Below are positions 26,197 through 34,202 of a stretch of 64,000 nucleotides of DNA, piece after piece (within the stretch, counting starts at the first letter, position 1; the number at the start of each line of letters is the position of its first letter). Under the pieces are notes generated by a model. That model did not search any database, was not told the origin of the DNA, and saw nothing but the letters and a program-made list of their open reading frames with translations. The position numbers and the translations under genes were made by a program. This stretch comes from CAZKNF01 sp964554105 (GTDB taxonomy: Bacteria; Bacteroidota; Rhodothermia; Rhodothermales; VXPQ01), in contig CAZKNF010000003.1 in the NCBI GenBank assembly GCA_964554105.1, positions 1 through 64,000 of the forward strand. Direction: 5' to 3'.

Positions 26197-28635
26197 CTAC
26201 TCCAGGAATAAATCCTGCGCTCGTTCGACGGCTTTGCCTGTGACGTTATCGGTTACACGCAACGTGAGCGTGTAGAGCCCCGTGTCCTGATTCGCCGCAT
26301 CGAGTATGAGATAATGTCCATCATTGGTCGTACTGCCGGATCCGGGCAGACTCACTGAGACACCCTCTCTCCCGCCTATGATCTTATTCACGATCCTTTT
26401 CAGGCCCTTAGATGGATCCCTAGGCATCAGGACTGCCTCCATTTCGTAGTCCGTCCGCCCCTGGTCGCTCATGTCTAGGTTGTAGATCTCGAAATATAGA
26501 TAGATCGGCTGCTCAGTCGAGAATACGCTCCACGGAGCCGGCGTGATGGACACTCCGCGACGCAGGACATCACCTGCGGTTGGAGCTGCATCACCGCCCG
26601 ACTCTTCAACGTGATATGCAAGCATGATGTCGCTTACATTGAAGGCGCCATCCCTAAAATCAGGTATGACTACATCCCTACGCTGTATCGCCACCGTTTC
26701 TCCGCTGGCCGTTTCAAACTCCATCGACAGTTGATGCGTGCCGGGAGGCGAGGTCATGGGTTGCGTATCGACCCATAGATTGGCCTCCTCGAACGTGCGA
26801 ACGTTCAGACCTCGAAGGCCATAGATCGTGCGGCGCCGTTCGACCAGAATATCGCGTTCTTGACTGATCAGGAACGCCCCGACGTTCGCGGTAATACCGA
26901 TCGTTTCCTGATCCAGACCATCGTCCGCAATGGGAATGCCATAGCTAACGTAGATATCGGCGTCGTTCTCGTCACCTTTGAATGCACTGACTAGAAAAGG
27001 CAGCTCAATCTGACGACCGGGGGCTTCAAATTCGTAGCGATCCGGCATTCGTTCGGATAATTCCCGTGCACGGAGATCGTAATCATTCAGCCATGGATGA
27101 CTGCCGCTGGAAATTTCCGAAGCGCTCGGGCTATAAAGTCGGTACTCGCCATTTCGAAATGGATCCTCAAAGACGAATCGAAAATCACCGTATTCCCAAA
27201 TGTTGAACGTATTGGCCTCTTCGAGCATGTCGAAGCTGGAGTGCTCACGGGGCGTCCCGCCCATCCGTTCATCGATTGAGATAGATGAGGTCGATAATGC
27301 GTCGTTCTCTTCCGCTGAAAACGCGCTTCCCATATTGACCCGCGACGTACTCTGCGGAACGATTACGACATCGCGAAAGGGCAGGCCGTAGCGGACGAGA
27401 ATGCGACCTCGCTCGGTATTCCAACCCCGTAAACCAAGGTCTTCTGAACCATATAACAGGTCCGCGTATACGAGGCGCGAATAGTGCTCAAGCTTTCGCT
27501 CATTGAACGGGGTCAGATATCTGGGATCCTTGCTCGTCCAAAATCGCGAGGCATACGCGACCGAATCTTCTTGATAAGCTTGCTTCTCGTCGGACGAAAG
27601 AAGATAGTCCAGGCTCTGAAAAGCATCACGGTCCTGGTTGTTGAGATATTCTAGTGCCGTTTCAAAGCTCCTCGCCGCCGCATCCATATTGCCGGTCTTG
27701 TATTGTGCCAGCCCCAGATACAACCACGTATGCGGATCGTCTGCGTAGAAGGTGTACATATCCTCCAGCATGGATAACGCCTCGGGATACTCTCCCTTTA
27801 AAGCGTAAATTTCCATCATTCGGTCGTATACAGACCGACGTCGCGGATCGCTGGCGAGCGAGTTCTTCAGATGCCCGATCGCGCTATCGTACGCGCGCTG
27901 GGCTCGACTAGAGAGGTCCTGAAACGGTACACCGACCCGCTCAAGAGCATCGAGATCGAATCGATCGGCCAAGAAAACCGAATTCGGATCAAAGATCTGC
28001 GAATTGATAGCATCCGCGGCGATCGTACCTGCGGTGGCCGATGCCCCATCACTCTGGCCAGATCGACTACCGCTTCCCACGGCCGTCTCGCCGACTGCAT
28101 CGGGAGCAGAACCATGGATCTCGAGTATGGAACCTCCGAAGCGTAGTGTCGGCAGCATGACGGCGTTTCGATATCGCCAGAAGTCGCGAATGTAGGCGGC
28201 GCCGAGTTCTTCATGTCCAAACGAGTTAGTCGAATCCAACTCAAGAATGCGGTGCGCCAGATCGATCCGCTTTTGTTCTCGAATCTTTTCCGAGATGAAG
28301 TTCCACGACTCTTTCCGGAGGTGCTGCAGGCGACCTACGAGGTACGTCACGTTGTCGGGCTCTATTGCGAGAGCACGATCCAGCGCCCGGTTCGCCTTCG
28401 AACGGTTTTCCAGCGGTGTCTCCGTGTAAAGACGAGCCAGGAGGAAAAACGCGTCCGCCTGTGTGGGATCGTCTGACGTGATTCGTTCCAGCTCGCGTTC
28501 GGCGGTCTCGTAATCCCCTTCTCGAAACGCCAGTACACCTTCGCGCATCGCGTCATCCTCTGACTGTGCTGCAATGCTCGAAGGCGCAGCCGAGTACAAG
28601 ACGACGAGGAGGATGAGTGATGACCATCGTTTCAT
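26197..28635 (-). CDS. TPR and GWxTD-domain secreted protein
   Basis: The chosen ATG at 28635 gives a clean signal peptide (MKRWSSLILLVVLYSA ending SSIAAQ); an in-frame ATG at 28683 would place 16 residues ahead of it. Mature residues about 25-360 hold several TPR units (AFREGDYETAERELERI, AYIRDFWRYRNA, ALKGEYPEALSMLEDMY). The GWxTD motif follows as GWNTERGRILVRYGLP near residue 415, preceded by FWTSKDPRYLTPFNERKLEHYSRL. The last third is beta-rich, with predicted Ig-like content. GWxTD proteins are known from Bacteroidota, Acidobacteria and relatives, mostly extracytoplasmic and of unknown role. It is the last gene of a minus-strand run from mqnA. Confidence 0.85.
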   Translation of the reverse strand: MKRWSSLILLVVLYSAAPSSIAAQSEDDAMREGVLAFREGDYETAERELERITSDDPTQADAFFLLARLYTETPLENRSKANRALDRALAIEPDNVTYLVGRLQHLRKESWNFISEKIREQKRIDLAHRILELDSTNSFGHEELGAAYIRDFWRYRNAVMLPTLRFGGSILEIHGSAPDAVGETAVGSGSRSGQSDGASATAGTIAADAINSQIFDPNSVFLADRFDLDALERVGVPFQDLSSRAQRAYDSAIGHLKNSLASDPRRRSVYDRMMEIYALKGEYPEALSMLEDMYTFYADDPHTWLYLGLAQYKTGNMDAAARSFETALEYLNNQDRDAFQSLDYLLSSDEKQAYQEDSVAYASRFWTSKDPRYLTPFNERKLEHYSRLVYADLLYGSEDLGLRGWNTERGRILVRYGLPFRDVVIVPQSTSRVNMGSAFSAEENDALSTSSISIDERMGGTPREHSSFDMLEEANTFNIWEYGDFRFVFEDPFRNGEYRLYSPSASEISSGSHPWLNDYDLRARELSERMPDRYEFEAPGRQIELPFLVSAFKGDENDADIYVSYGIPIADDGLDQETIGITANVGAFLISQERDILVERRRTIYGLRGLNVRTFEEANLWVDTQPMTSPPGTHQLSMEFETASGETVAIQRRDVVIPDFRDGAFNVSDIMLAYHVEESGGDAAPTAGDVLRRGVSITPAPWSVFSTEQPIYLYFEIYNLDMSDQGRTDYEMEAVLMPRDPSKGLKRIVNKIIGGREGVSVSLPGSGSTTNDGHYLILDAANQDTGLYTLTLRVTDNVTGKAVERAQDLFLE

Positions 28636-28754
28636 AGTGCAGGCGTACTGATGTGTACCTACAGATGTATGCGCGACGCGCATCTATACCATGAAACTGT
28701 ATGCAGCGCGAGGATGCCAGTTCCAGGTGAGTCGGGGTAAAAAGGTCGAACCCA

Positions 28755-30032
28755 TCACGGCGATCCTGCGCCGTTCCAGACAATTCTGGCGAATCTTCGC
28801 TTCCCGACTTTAAGCACGAAAGGCGCCTGAATTGCAAGATCGATCTGAAGACCGACGTCGCCCACCTTTTCCCCGTCGATCTCGACGGCATTCTGCTCGA
28901 TTAACCGTCTTCCCTGACCGTTCGACTTTGTCATACCTGCCTGGGACATCAGATTTAGAATGCCGATCCGCGATTCCTCGTCCGGTGCAGGTTTAAAAGA
29001 TGGAATGTCATCAGGCACCTGGCCCTTGATAACGGTTTTCTCGAAATGCTTGCGCGCTGAGTCGGCGGCGGCGTCACCGTGATAGATGCGTACGATGTTC
29101 CAGGCTAACTCGTGCTTGGCATTCCGCGGATCATCTTTAGCAAAGCGCTTGATCTTTTCTAGTTGGTCCGTTGGTGCATCGCTCGCTAAAAGGAAATATG
29201 TGTAAATAAGATCGTCCGGAATGGAAAGGGTCTTCCCATACATCTCTTGAGGCGGTTCCGCGATGCCGATATAGTTGTCGAGCGACTTTGACATCTTCTC
29301 CACACCGTCGGTCCCGGGAAGAATCGGAAGCGTGATGCATACCTGTGGTTCCTGGCCATATGCTTGTTGTATATCACGACCAACAAGCAGATTAAATTTC
29401 TGGTCCGTCCCCCCGAGCTCGATATCTGCTTCGATCTCGACGGAGTCCTGTGCCTGTGCCAGCGGGTAGAGGAACTCGTGCACACCAATTGGCTCGCCGG
29501 ACTTATACCGTTTTTCGAAATCATCGCGCTCGAGCATCCTGGCAACCGTGTACTGGCCAGCCAGCACGATCACATCGCTAAAAGACATATTCTCCAACCA
29601 TTCGGAGTTGTACACTATTCGCGTCCGCGTTGGATGGAGAATTCTCGAGGCTTGTTCGAAGTACGAGCGGCCGTTCTCCCGTGTCTCAACGACGGAAAGC
29701 GGGGGCCGCGACTTCGACCGGCCACTCGGATCGCCGATCATGCCCGTAAAATCGCCGACGATGAGAACCGCCTGGTGTCCGAGGTCTTGGAATTGCCGCA
29801 GCTTACGCAGGACCACGGCGTGGCCGATGTGCAGATCAGGCCGACTTGGATCGCACCCGAGCTTCACTACAAGCGGCTTGCCCGTTTTCTCAGCCTTTTT
29901 CAGCTTTTCTACCAGTGCATCCGCGGGAAGAATTTCTTCCACGCCCCTCCTGATCTGCTCCAACTGCTCATCAATCGGGGGAAATGTTGCCATTAGCGTG
30001 CTCGATTTTTTGTTCATCGCAGGTCGTGACAT
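28755..30032 (-). CDS. tyrS: Tyrosyl-tRNA synthetase (TyrZ-like)
   Basis: A class I synthetase that charges tRNA-Tyr. HIGH motif LHIGHAVVLRKL is at about residues 67-78 and KMSKS near 246-250; GDFTGMIGDPSGRSKSRP is typical of the TyrZ or TyrS type 2 group. A C-terminal S4-like RNA-binding domain follows (SNGQGRRLIEQNAVEIDGE). The product is 425 residues from ATG 30032; an internal ATG at 29993 (MATFPPIDEQ) is equally plausible as the start. It lies 18 bases after smpB, probably co-transcribed. Confidence 0.95.
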   Translation of the reverse strand: MSRPAMNKKSSTLMATFPPIDEQLEQIRRGVEEILPADALVEKLKKAEKTGKPLVVKLGCDPSRPDLHIGHAVVLRKLRQFQDLGHQAVLIVGDFTGMIGDPSGRSKSRPPLSVVETRENGRSYFEQASRILHPTRTRIVYNSEWLENMSFSDVIVLAGQYTVARMLERDDFEKRYKSGEPIGVHEFLYPLAQAQDSVEIEADIELGGTDQKFNLLVGRDIQQAYGQEPQVCITLPILPGTDGVEKMSKSLDNYIGIAEPPQEMYGKTLSIPDDLIYTYFLLASDAPTDQLEKIKRFAKDDPRNAKHELAWNIVRIYHGDAAADSARKHFEKTVIKGQVPDDIPSFKPAPDEESRIGILNLMSQAGMTKSNGQGRRLIEQNAVEIDGEKVGDVGLQIDLAIQAPFVLKVGKRRFARIVWNGAGSP

Positions 30033-30050
30033 CGTGAGCGAACGCGCCCA

Positions 30051-30518
30051 CTACTGTGGACGCTCACCTCGCATGACACGCTCCAACCTGCGCTTCGTGT
30101 CTCTTTCAGCTATATCAGACCGTTTATCATACGATTTCTTTCCCTTCGCCAATCCTATTTCGAGTTTTGCCTTCCCATTCCGGAAGTATATCTTCAACGG
30201 AACCATAGTGTAACCCTGCTGTGTCGAGGCTTTCGCCCACTTTCGTATCTCCGAACGGTGCAGCAAGAGTTTCCTTACGCGCGTTGGGTTGTGATTTGTG
30301 GATTCATCACCGTGCGAGTATGGAGCAATGTGACAGTTGAAGAGCTTCATCTCTCCATTCTCGATTCTGCAAAACGCTTCCTTGAGATTAATCTTTCCCT
30401 CACGAATCGACTTCACTTCACTACCCTTAAGGGCCATACCGGCCTCGAGTGTCTCTTCGATGTAGTACTCGTGTCTAGCCTTGCGATTCTTTGCTACTAT
30501 TTTTATTCCTTCAGACAT
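30051..30518 (-). CDS. smpB: SsrA-binding protein SmpB
   Basis: SmpB brings tmRNA to stalled ribosomes for trans-translation. The 155-residue product shows KIVAKNRKARHEYYIEETL, GMALKGSEVKSIREGKINL, HIAPYSHG and the C-terminal basic tail with KGKKSYDKRSDIAERD, all diagnostic. It begins nine bases after the MqnA-like gene and precedes tyrS by 18 bases. The ssrA RNA gene itself is not in the window. Confidence 0.97.
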   Translation of the reverse strand: MSEGIKIVAKNRKARHEYYIEETLEAGMALKGSEVKSIREGKINLKEAFCRIENGEMKLFNCHIAPYSHGDESTNHNPTRVRKLLLHRSEIRKWAKASTQQGYTMVPLKIYFRNGKAKLEIGLAKGKKSYDKRSDIAERDTKRRLERVMRGERPQ

Positions 30519-30527
30519 GGGCGAGAC

Positions 30528-31346
30528 TCAAATAATGGGATTGGGTCCTTCGTCCTCGTTCTCGTCGGGAAGGAACACAAAGGGAATTTCAGGCGGCTCG
30601 TCGCGCTCTTCATAGACGAATACGTACTGCAGGAGCTCCGTAAGACTTGCCGTTACGAGGTCGTCCAGGCGCAACCTTAAGTCTTCCCTATAAAACGAGT
30701 GCAGGTCGGCTGACGTCTCCTGCGCACGAATCCATATCGCGCGCTGCTCCTCCGAAGCCGCGACACCATCCCGGATCGATCTGATCAGGTCCAGGTGGGC
30801 TTGGTCCTTCATCGTGGCGACGAGACCCCACACCATCGGATAGTGAGCTAATTCATACCACTCCTGACCGATGTCGAGTATGATATCGCCATTTGAAGCC
30901 ATCGGGACGTCTGGACCCACGATGAGGCGCGCGTCGCTGTCGACATTGACCAGCTGCTCTACGGTGGCGTCGGGGTAGGCAACGAATTGTGGCCGCATCT
31001 TGTAGTGCTCCCGGAGAACGACGCCGGCGACAAATCTCTCCTGCTCATATTCGGGATCGAAGGCGATGCTCTCAATGGGCGTGCCGAGACCATGGTCTAT
31101 CGAGAGACGTGCGAAGGGATATCGCCACGATGACAGCGCGACAGCAGGCAGCGCGTCGAAGTCCTTTGGATTTCGCAAGATCGACGTGGTAGGCAGAAGG
31201 GCAGCATCGACTCCACCTTCGCGTAGAAGTCTCTCACAGTCACTGATACTGGTTCGGAGAATCTCGAAACGATCCTGGTGTGAGCCGGATCGCAGACCGT
31301 TCACGAAAAGGTCTGCCGGTGGGATGTTCCAGACGGCGATCCGCAT
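30528..31346 (-). CDS. MqnA/MqnD-family protein, probable chorismate dehydratase of the futalosine menaquinone route
   Basis: The 272 residues have the periplasmic-binding-protein-like fold of MqnA/MqnD: MRIAVWNIPPADLFVNGL at the start, CERLLREGGVDAALLPTTS, then ALSSWRYPFARLS and later GDIILDIGQEWYELAHYP, followed by the helix after which MqnA proteins usually end. MqnA dehydrates chorismate in the alternative menaquinone pathway. Similarity is moderate, and an acidic Pro-rich tail (about the last 25 residues) is extra. It lies at the head of a unit with smpB and tyrS. A substrate-binding protein of another kind cannot be excluded. Confidence 0.6.
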   Translation of the reverse strand: MRIAVWNIPPADLFVNGLRSGSHQDRFEILRTSISDCERLLREGGVDAALLPTTSILRNPKDFDALPAVALSSWRYPFARLSIDHGLGTPIESIAFDPEYEQERFVAGVVLREHYKMRPQFVAYPDATVEQLVNVDSDARLIVGPDVPMASNGDIILDIGQEWYELAHYPMVWGLVATMKDQAHLDLIRSIRDGVAASEEQRAIWIRAQETSADLHSFYREDLRLRLDDLVTASLTELLQYVFVYEERDEPPEIPFVFLPDENEDEGPNPII

Positions 31347-31388
31347 GATTAGATCGCGGGCTTATGCTTGTATAAACGTTCGCTTCAT

Positions 31389-31422
31389 AAAAAAACCGCC
31401 GAACGAACCAATGGTCGGCGGT
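31389..31422 (-). terminator. Rho-independent terminator after rplS
   Basis: On the minus strand an 8-bp stem (accgccga/tcggcggt) with a 12-base loop is followed by seven T. It lies about 58 bases after the rplS stop and closes the ffh-rpsP-rimM-trmD-rplS run ahead of mqnA. Confidence 0.9.
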
Positions 31423-31479
31423 CTCTTCTCAGATCGTCCCGTAGAAGGATGGTTCCGCGTCAACAGTGCGTGGTACGCA

Positions 31480-31848
31480 CTATTGTTTCCGAGTCGGATC
31501 AAAAATTCTCTCTTTGATGCGGGCAGCCTTACCGCGTCGCTCACGGAGATAGTAAAGCTTCGCTCGCCTCACCTGTCCCTCACGTACACGTTCGATTTTT
31601 GCGATCTTAGGCGAGTATAGGGGAAAAATACGCTCCACTCCGACGCCGTTGGACACCTTACGCACAGCAAACGTGCGTCCGGCGCCGCCTCCCTGCATTG
31701 AGATGACTACGCCCTGAAACTGCTGAATACGTTCCTTATCTCCTTCAATCACTCGAACGTGCACATTGATCGTGTCGCCCGGCTGAAACTCCGGAAGGTC
31801 GTCACGATACTGGGTTGCCTCTACAATGTCCAACAGATCCGTAGCCAT
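31480..31848 (-). CDS. rplS: 50S ribosomal protein L19
   Basis: L19 sits at the interface of the two ribosomal subunits. The 122 residues include FQPGDTINVHVRVIEGDKER, QQFQGVVISMQGGGAGRTF, VGVERIFPLYSPKI and VRRAKLYYLRERRGKAARI, the full family pattern. The ATG at 31848 is preceded on the minus strand by GGAGG at a 7-base spacing, which fixes the start. It is the last gene of the rpsP-rimM-trmD-rplS order seen in many bacteria. Confidence 0.98.
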   Translation of the reverse strand: MATDLLDIVEATQYRDDLPEFQPGDTINVHVRVIEGDKERIQQFQGVVISMQGGGAGRTFAVRKVSNGVGVERIFPLYSPKIAKIERVREGQVRRAKLYYLRERRGKAARIKERIFDPTRKQ

Positions 31849-31855
31849 GGGCGCA

Positions 31856-31860
31856 CCTCC
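31856..31860 (-). promoter_or_regulatory. Shine-Dalgarno site of rplS
   Basis: The minus strand reads GGAGG seven bases before the rplS ATG. Several other starts in this window lack such a motif, so the site is worth noting for a strongly expressed ribosomal gene. Confidence 0.7.
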
Positions 31861-31892
31861 AATTCGTCTAAAGTGAGTAAAATTTGTTGTGA

Positions 31893-32603
31893 TTAGTCGA
31901 CGTCAACCGAGCCGCCCTCTAGAAGGTCCGGCCGGCGGGCCTTCGTATGCTTAATTCGCTGTTCCTCACGCCACTTGGCCACCTGTTCGTGATCGCCGGA
32001 CCGCAGCACGTCGGGCACGTTCATGCCGCGAAAGGATGCGGGGCGCGTATAGGATGGTGCATCCAATAGTCCATCTTGAAACGAATCCGAGAGGGATGAC
32101 TCGGCGTCACCCAGCACGCCTGGGACGAGGCGTACAATCGCATCGACGAGGACGAGCGCGGGAAGCTCACCCCCGCTCAACACAAAATCGCCTATAGATA
32201 ACTCACGCGTAATTAGCGCATCGCGGACCCGCTGATCAACACCCTTGTAGTGCCCGGCCAAGAGAACCAAATGCCGGAGCAAGGACAGTTCCGTTGCGAC
32301 CCGCTGGTTGAGCACCTCTCCGTCTGGGGTAAGATAGACTACTTCGTCTATTGTGGACCCTGACTTCGCTGTTTCTTCTCGGATGCCTTCTATGCAGCGG
32401 AAGATCGGCTCGGGTTTCAGCACCATTCCCGCACCTCCGCCGTAGGGATAGTCGTCGACCTTTTGATGCTTATCGGTCGCATGGGCGCGGATGTCGTGTA
32501 CGCGAATGTCAATGATGCCCTTCGCCGTCGCTCGTTTCAGAATACTCTGTTCGAGCGGCCCGGCAACGATTGCGGGCAAGGCAGTTAGTATGTCAATGCG
32601 CAC
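31893..32603 (-). CDS. trmD: tRNA (guanine-N1)-methyltransferase
   Basis: TrmD methylates G37 of tRNAs reading CNN codons and prevents frameshifting. Its 236 residues hold MRIDILTALPAIV, the DDYPYGGGAGMVLKPEPI motif, and the SPOUT knot segments LLAGHYKGVDQRV and IGDFVLSGGELPAL, followed by the C-terminal PSYTRPASFRGMNVPDVLRSGDH. It starts 15 bases after rimM. Confidence 0.98.
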   Translation of the reverse strand: MRIDILTALPAIVAGPLEQSILKRATAKGIIDIRVHDIRAHATDKHQKVDDYPYGGGAGMVLKPEPIFRCIEGIREETAKSGSTIDEVVYLTPDGEVLNQRVATELSLLRHLVLLAGHYKGVDQRVRDALITRELSIGDFVLSGGELPALVLVDAIVRLVPGVLGDAESSLSDSFQDGLLDAPSYTRPASFRGMNVPDVLRSGDHEQVAKWREEQRIKHTKARRPDLLEGGSVDVD

Positions 32604-32618
32604 GACCTGCTCATCAAG

Positions 32619-33170
32619 TTATTCGAGGAGTCCTTCGATAGGACGTATCACGATCTGCTGCTTGGCGAGATCAACGTCTTCAACAAACTCATCAACAGAG
32701 GGAATCATGACTATTTCATTATCGGGCCGACGTACGATGAAGATTTCCTGGGCAGGTGCCGTCAGTACATCTTCGACAATACCTATGAAGTCGCCGGTGT
32801 CCGTGAGGACTTGAAGACCGATTAGGTCGTGCACGAAAACTTCGTCATCTGCGAGAGCAGGAAGGTCTTCTTCCCGGGCGAACACGTAAAATGCTCGCAG
32901 GGCGTCAACATCCTCACGTGAGTCGAACCCCTGAAGCTTTAATATGATGTTGATTCCGCGCTTAGTGCGCTGGAGACGGGCCGACTCTACCTTCCTTGGG
33001 AGAGCGGAATCCGGCGTCGTACCTACGTATACGTCTTCAAAATCGCTAAAACGGGCAGGTTCATCTGTTTCGGGAATGACCTTGACCTCACCGCGCACCC
33101 CATGTGCCCGCCAGATCCGTCCCACACGAAGTAGAGAATCCGAATTCGCGTGCTCAGGCATCGTGTCCAC
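32619..33170 (-). CDS. rimM: Ribosome maturation factor RimM
   Basis: RimM helps assemble the head of the 30S subunit. The 183-residue protein shows LRVGRIWRAHGVRGEVKV at its start, an N-terminal beta-barrel domain and a PRC-barrel C-terminal domain with DDEVFVHDLIGLQVLTDTG and MIPSVDEFVEDVDLAKQ. An internal ATG at 33161 (MPEHANS) could be the true start. It lies 29 bases after the long rpsP gene. Confidence 0.96.
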   Translation of the reverse strand: MDTMPEHANSDSLLRVGRIWRAHGVRGEVKVIPETDEPARFSDFEDVYVGTTPDSALPRKVESARLQRTKRGINIILKLQGFDSREDVDALRAFYVFAREEDLPALADDEVFVHDLIGLQVLTDTGDFIGIVEDVLTAPAQEIFIVRRPDNEIVMIPSVDEFVEDVDLAKQQIVIRPIEGLLE

Positions 33171-33199
33171 GGCCGGAATCTGAGGCTAAAGCGCTCCGC

Positions 33200-34099
33200 C
33201 TACTGATCCTTCTCCTCGTCCGCTGCTTCAGCGTCCGACGTGTCTGCGGATTCTTCCGTTTCGGCGGCTTCGGATGTAGGCGCTTCACCCGCACTCTGAT
33301 CCTCCGCTTCTGGAGTTTCTTCACCTTTTCTGGCGTCGGTCTCGTCAACTGCCGTGTCGGTGCTTTGCGCCGCCGCCTCCTGTTGGGTTACCGCATCTGT
33401 TTCAGACGTATCCTGCGCGGCTTCCGCCTGCTTTTCCGGAGCATCTGCCGGTTCCTCGGTTGCCGATTCCGCGGAATCGGACCCTTCGTCACTGTCTGCA
33501 GTGGCCTTCGGGGAGGCAGCTTTTTCGCTTTTAGTTTCCGATTCGTCCTGTGCGACGTTCGCTTCTTCCTGAGCCTTGCGCGCCTCGGCGGCTGCGGCCG
33601 CACGTTCTTCAGCAGCTTTCTTCTTTGCCTCTTCCGCTTCTTGCTTGGCTTTCGCGTCGGCTTCGGCGCGTGCTGCCGCTTCTTCCTCTTCCTGCTTCGC
33701 TACGCGCTCGCGTTCTTCTTCGAGTGCGCGGGTGCGGCGGGCGGCAGGTGTTTCCTTCACGGCGGTACCAAGCTTTTCGTAGCGATACGCACGATGTTTG
33801 GCAACAGCCTCCTGAATTTCCTCTTCGGAAACTCCCTTCTGGTGCATGCTATGGGCCAGAAGGACGCCTTCGCGATTGAGAAGGTTGCGAACCGTGTCGC
33901 TCGGTCGAGCACCCTGCGAAAGCCAGTAGAGGACGCGATCCTCTTTCAGTTCGACAGTCGATGGTTCACGCAACGGCAGGTAGCGACCGAGATCTTCGAT
34001 GAACCTGCCGTCACGCGGGCTACGCGAGTCTGCTGCCACTACGGCGAAAACCGGGAGTTTCTTGCGACCCATGCGGCGCAAGCGAAGTTTAACTGACAC
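33200..34099 (-). CDS. rpsP: 30S ribosomal protein S16 with a long acidic, alanine-rich C-terminal extension
   Basis: The first about 85 residues are ordinary S16 (VKLRLRRMGRKKLPVFAVVA, FIEDLGRYLP, RVLYWLSQGARPSDTVRNLL), a protein needed for 30S assembly. Bacteroidota S16 proteins often run to about 180 residues. Here the frame continues to 299: a helical Lys/Glu/Ala coiled-coil-like stretch (about 125-195), then a roughly 100-residue tail almost wholly of Ala, Glu, Asp, Ser and Thr ending DEEKDQ. The start is GTG at 34099. Base composition of the tail is normal for the region, so it is not an obvious insertion. It lies between ffh (103 bases upstream) and rimM. Confidence 0.95.
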   Translation of the reverse strand: MSVKLRLRRMGRKKLPVFAVVAADSRSPRDGRFIEDLGRYLPLREPSTVELKEDRVLYWLSQGARPSDTVRNLLNREGVLLAHSMHQKGVSEEEIQEAVAKHRAYRYEKLGTAVKETPAARRTRALEEERERVAKQEEEEAAARAEADAKAKQEAEEAKKKAAEERAAAAAEARKAQEEANVAQDESETKSEKAASPKATADSDEGSDSAESATEEPADAPEKQAEAAQDTSETDAVTQQEAAAQSTDTAVDETDARKGEETPEAEDQSAGEAPTSEAAETEESADTSDAEAADEEKDQ

Positions 34100-34202
34100 G
34101 GTATCTAATCCTCTTGATTCTGATGACTTATCTAAGTTATGTACAATCTTTTATTGACCATGCTCAAGAGCAGGGCAGCTCTAAGCCGGTCGCATCACGG
34201 CA

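Noticed and set aside
33104..34096. 330-residue plus-strand open frame opposite rpsP
   Set aside because: It is the antisense shadow of the Ala/Glu-rich S16 tail, made of repeated Leu/Phe/Arg residues, with no family similarity.
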